A DNA stretch of 7,701 nucleotides from Bacteroidia bacterium (GTDB lineage: Bacteria; Planctomycetota; Phycisphaerae; Phycisphaerales; SM1A02): positions 1 to 7,701 of the forward strand of contig JASGCG010000068.1 of the NCBI GenBank assembly GCA_030054235.1, given 5' to 3'. Under the pieces are notes generated by a model. That model saw nothing but the letters and a program-made list of their open reading frames with translations. It was not told the origin of the DNA and did no database searches. The position numbers and the translations under genes were made by a program. Shown one piece after another: positions 6,633 through 7,701 of the stretch. The first letter of the stretch is position 1. Each line of letters opens with the position of its first letter.

Positions 6633-7701
6633 TCAGCAGCGCTTCAGCGCGGCATCGAGATCCGCGATGAGATCGTCGGCGTGCTCGATGCCCACGCTCA
6701 GGCGCACGAGCGAATCGCTGATGCCGAGCTCGCGGCGCATGGCCTCGGGCACGCTGGCGTGGGTCATGATCGCGGGGTGCTCGATCAGGCTCTCGACGCC
6801 ACCGAGGCTCTCGGCGAGCGCGAAGAGGTGCACGTGCTCGAGGAACGCGCGGCTCTCGGCGATGCCGCCCTTGAGGAAGATCGTGATCATGCCGCCGAAC
6901 GCCGGCTGCCCGTGCAGGCGCATCTGCCGTGCTGCCAGCGCATGCTGCGGGTGGCTTGCGAGGCCCGGGTAGACGACGCGCTCGACCTTGGGATGGCGCT
7001 CGAGCCACTGCGCCACGTGCATCGCACTCTCGCAGTGGCGCTGCATGCGCACGGCCAGCGTCTTCACGCCGCGCAGGCCGAGGTAGGCATCGAACGGACC
7101 CATCACGCTTCCGATCGCGTTCTGCATGAAGCGCAGCTTCTCGGCAAGGTCCAGGCGCCCCGTGATGAGCGCGCCGCCGACGGTGTCACTGTGGCCACCG
7201 ATGTACTTGGTCGTCGAGTGCATCACCATGTCGCAGCCGAGCTCGAGCGGGCGCGTGAGCATGGGCGTGGCGAAGGTGTTGTCGCAGACGGTGATTGCGC
7301 CGGCGCCCTTGCCGATCGCTGCCACGGCGGCCAGGTCGACGAGCTTCAGCGTGGGATTCGTGGGCGTCTCGACCCAGAGCATGCGCGGCGCGTTGGCCTT
7401 GACCGCGGCCTCCAGCTTGGCGGCGTCGGCCATATCGACGTGCACGACCTTCAGCCCTTGGCTGCGCGCGCGGACCCGGTTGAGCAGGCGGTTCGTGCCG
7501 CCGTACACGTCGTCCATGCAGACGATGCAGTCGCCCGCATCGAGGAGCTCGAGCGCCGTGCCGATCGCGGCCAGGCCGCTGGCGAACGCGAAGCCCCCGC
7601 AGGTGCGGTCCTGCTCCTCGGCAAGGCCGCTCGACTCGAGGCTGCCGAGGCAGCGCTCGAAGGCAAACCGCGTGGCGTTGTGGCTGCGCGAGTACTCGAA
7701 G
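6633..7701 (-). CDS. Cystathionine gamma-synthase/gamma-lyase family PLP enzyme, 5' truncated
   Basis: This is a PLP-dependent trans-sulfuration enzyme of the Cys/Met metabolism family, cytoplasmic and usually a homotetramer. It handles cystathionine by gamma-replacement or gamma-elimination in methionine or cysteine synthesis. The minus frame is open from the right edge to TGA at 6633-6635, giving 355 residues of a family that is usually 380-400 long, so roughly 25-45 N-terminal residues are missing. Visible landmarks in order are FEYSRSHNATRFAFERCLGS at the left end, the FASGLAA loop, DDVYGGTNR, ETPTNPTLK, CDNTFATP with the aspartate that contacts the PLP ring nitrogen, and HSTTKYIGGHSD. 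The PLP lysine of that last motif is encoded at 7206-7208. GPFDAYLGLRGVKTL, YPGL, and AESLGGVESLIEHPAIMTHA follow. The last resembles E. coli MetB and eukaryotic cystathionine gamma-lyase more than MetC. Synthase and lyase cannot be separated by sequence alone, so no symbol is given. ATG at 7517 is internal, not the start. Confidence 0.95.
   Translation of the reverse strand, partial: FEYSRSHNATRFAFERCLGSLESSGLAEEQDRTCGGFAFASGLAAIGTALELLDAGDCIVCMDDVYGGTNRLLNRVRARSQGLKVVHVDMADAAKLEAAVKANAPRMLWVETPTNPTLKLVDLAAVAAIGKGAGAITVCDNTFATPMLTRPLELGCDMVMHSTTKYIGGHSDTVGGALITGRLDLAEKLRFMQNAIGSVMGPFDAYLGLRGVKTLAVRMQRHCESAMHVAQWLERHPKVERVVYPGLASHPQHALAARQMRLHGQPAFGGMITIFLKGGIAESRAFLEHVHLFALAESLGGVESLIEHPAIMTHASVPEAMRRELGISDSLVRLSVGIEHADDLIADLDAALKRC

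Noticed and set aside
6590..6650. Possible terminator between the convergent genes (CGCTGC 6617-6622 with GCAGCG 6636-6641; GCGCT/AGCGC hairpin 6639-6650)
   Set aside because: The stems are only 5-6 pairs, the loops are poor, there is no T-run on either side, and the arms extend into the coding end of the minus-strand gene. I see no supportable intrinsic terminator in the 43-base gap.
7451..7666. Separate 71-codon minus-strand frame at the right edge
   Set aside because: It is a shadow of the cystathionine enzyme gene, whose true frame continues unbroken to base 7701 with conserved family motifs.

Overview
This is a GC-rich, densely coding window. On the + strand it holds a run of six genes (the first cut by the left edge) that overlap head to tail at every junction. 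They are followed, after a 43-base gap, by a convergent minus-strand gene cut by the right edge. The organism is probably a Gram-negative bacterium with a high-GC genome. The arrangement of an ExbB/TolQ-type gene, two ExbD-type genes and large Ala/Arg-rich helical proteins with a divergent J-like domain is most reminiscent of Planctomycetota (Phycisphaerae-like). That placement is an inference from style, not from a marker gene; Myxococcota or another high-GC phylum cannot be excluded.

Bases 1-179 encode the C-terminus of an unidentified helical protein. Bases 176-892 encode an ExbB/TolQ/MotA-family proton channel subunit with three membrane spans. It is followed by two different ExbD/TolR-type proteins (889-1302 and 1299-1703), each with one membrane span carrying the conserved aspartate. 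Next come an exported 821-residue alpha-solenoid/TPR-like protein (1687-4152), a 575-residue single-span membrane protein (4149-5876) and a short N-terminally anchored or exported TPR-like protein (5870-6589). The 575-residue protein has a degenerate J-like domain on the cytoplasmic side and a proline-rich linker plus helical domain on the outside.

The first three complete genes give a recognisable proton-motive-force-driven stator. No TonB, TolA, TolB or Pal is visible. The three proteins of unknown function that follow are all predicted to act at or outside the inner membrane. The reading proposed here, an inference, is that they are dedicated partners of this stator, and that the 575-residue protein (N-in, one span, proline-rich periplasmic linker) is the candidate to stand in for TonB or TolA. 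No internal promoter or terminator was recognised between these genes, which fits one polycistronic transcript starting left of the window.

The minus-strand gene (6633 to beyond 7701) is an ordinary Cys/Met-metabolism PLP enzyme of the cystathionine gamma-synthase/gamma-lyase group, unrelated in function to the operon. No RNA genes, CRISPR arrays, insertion sequences or long repeats were seen.
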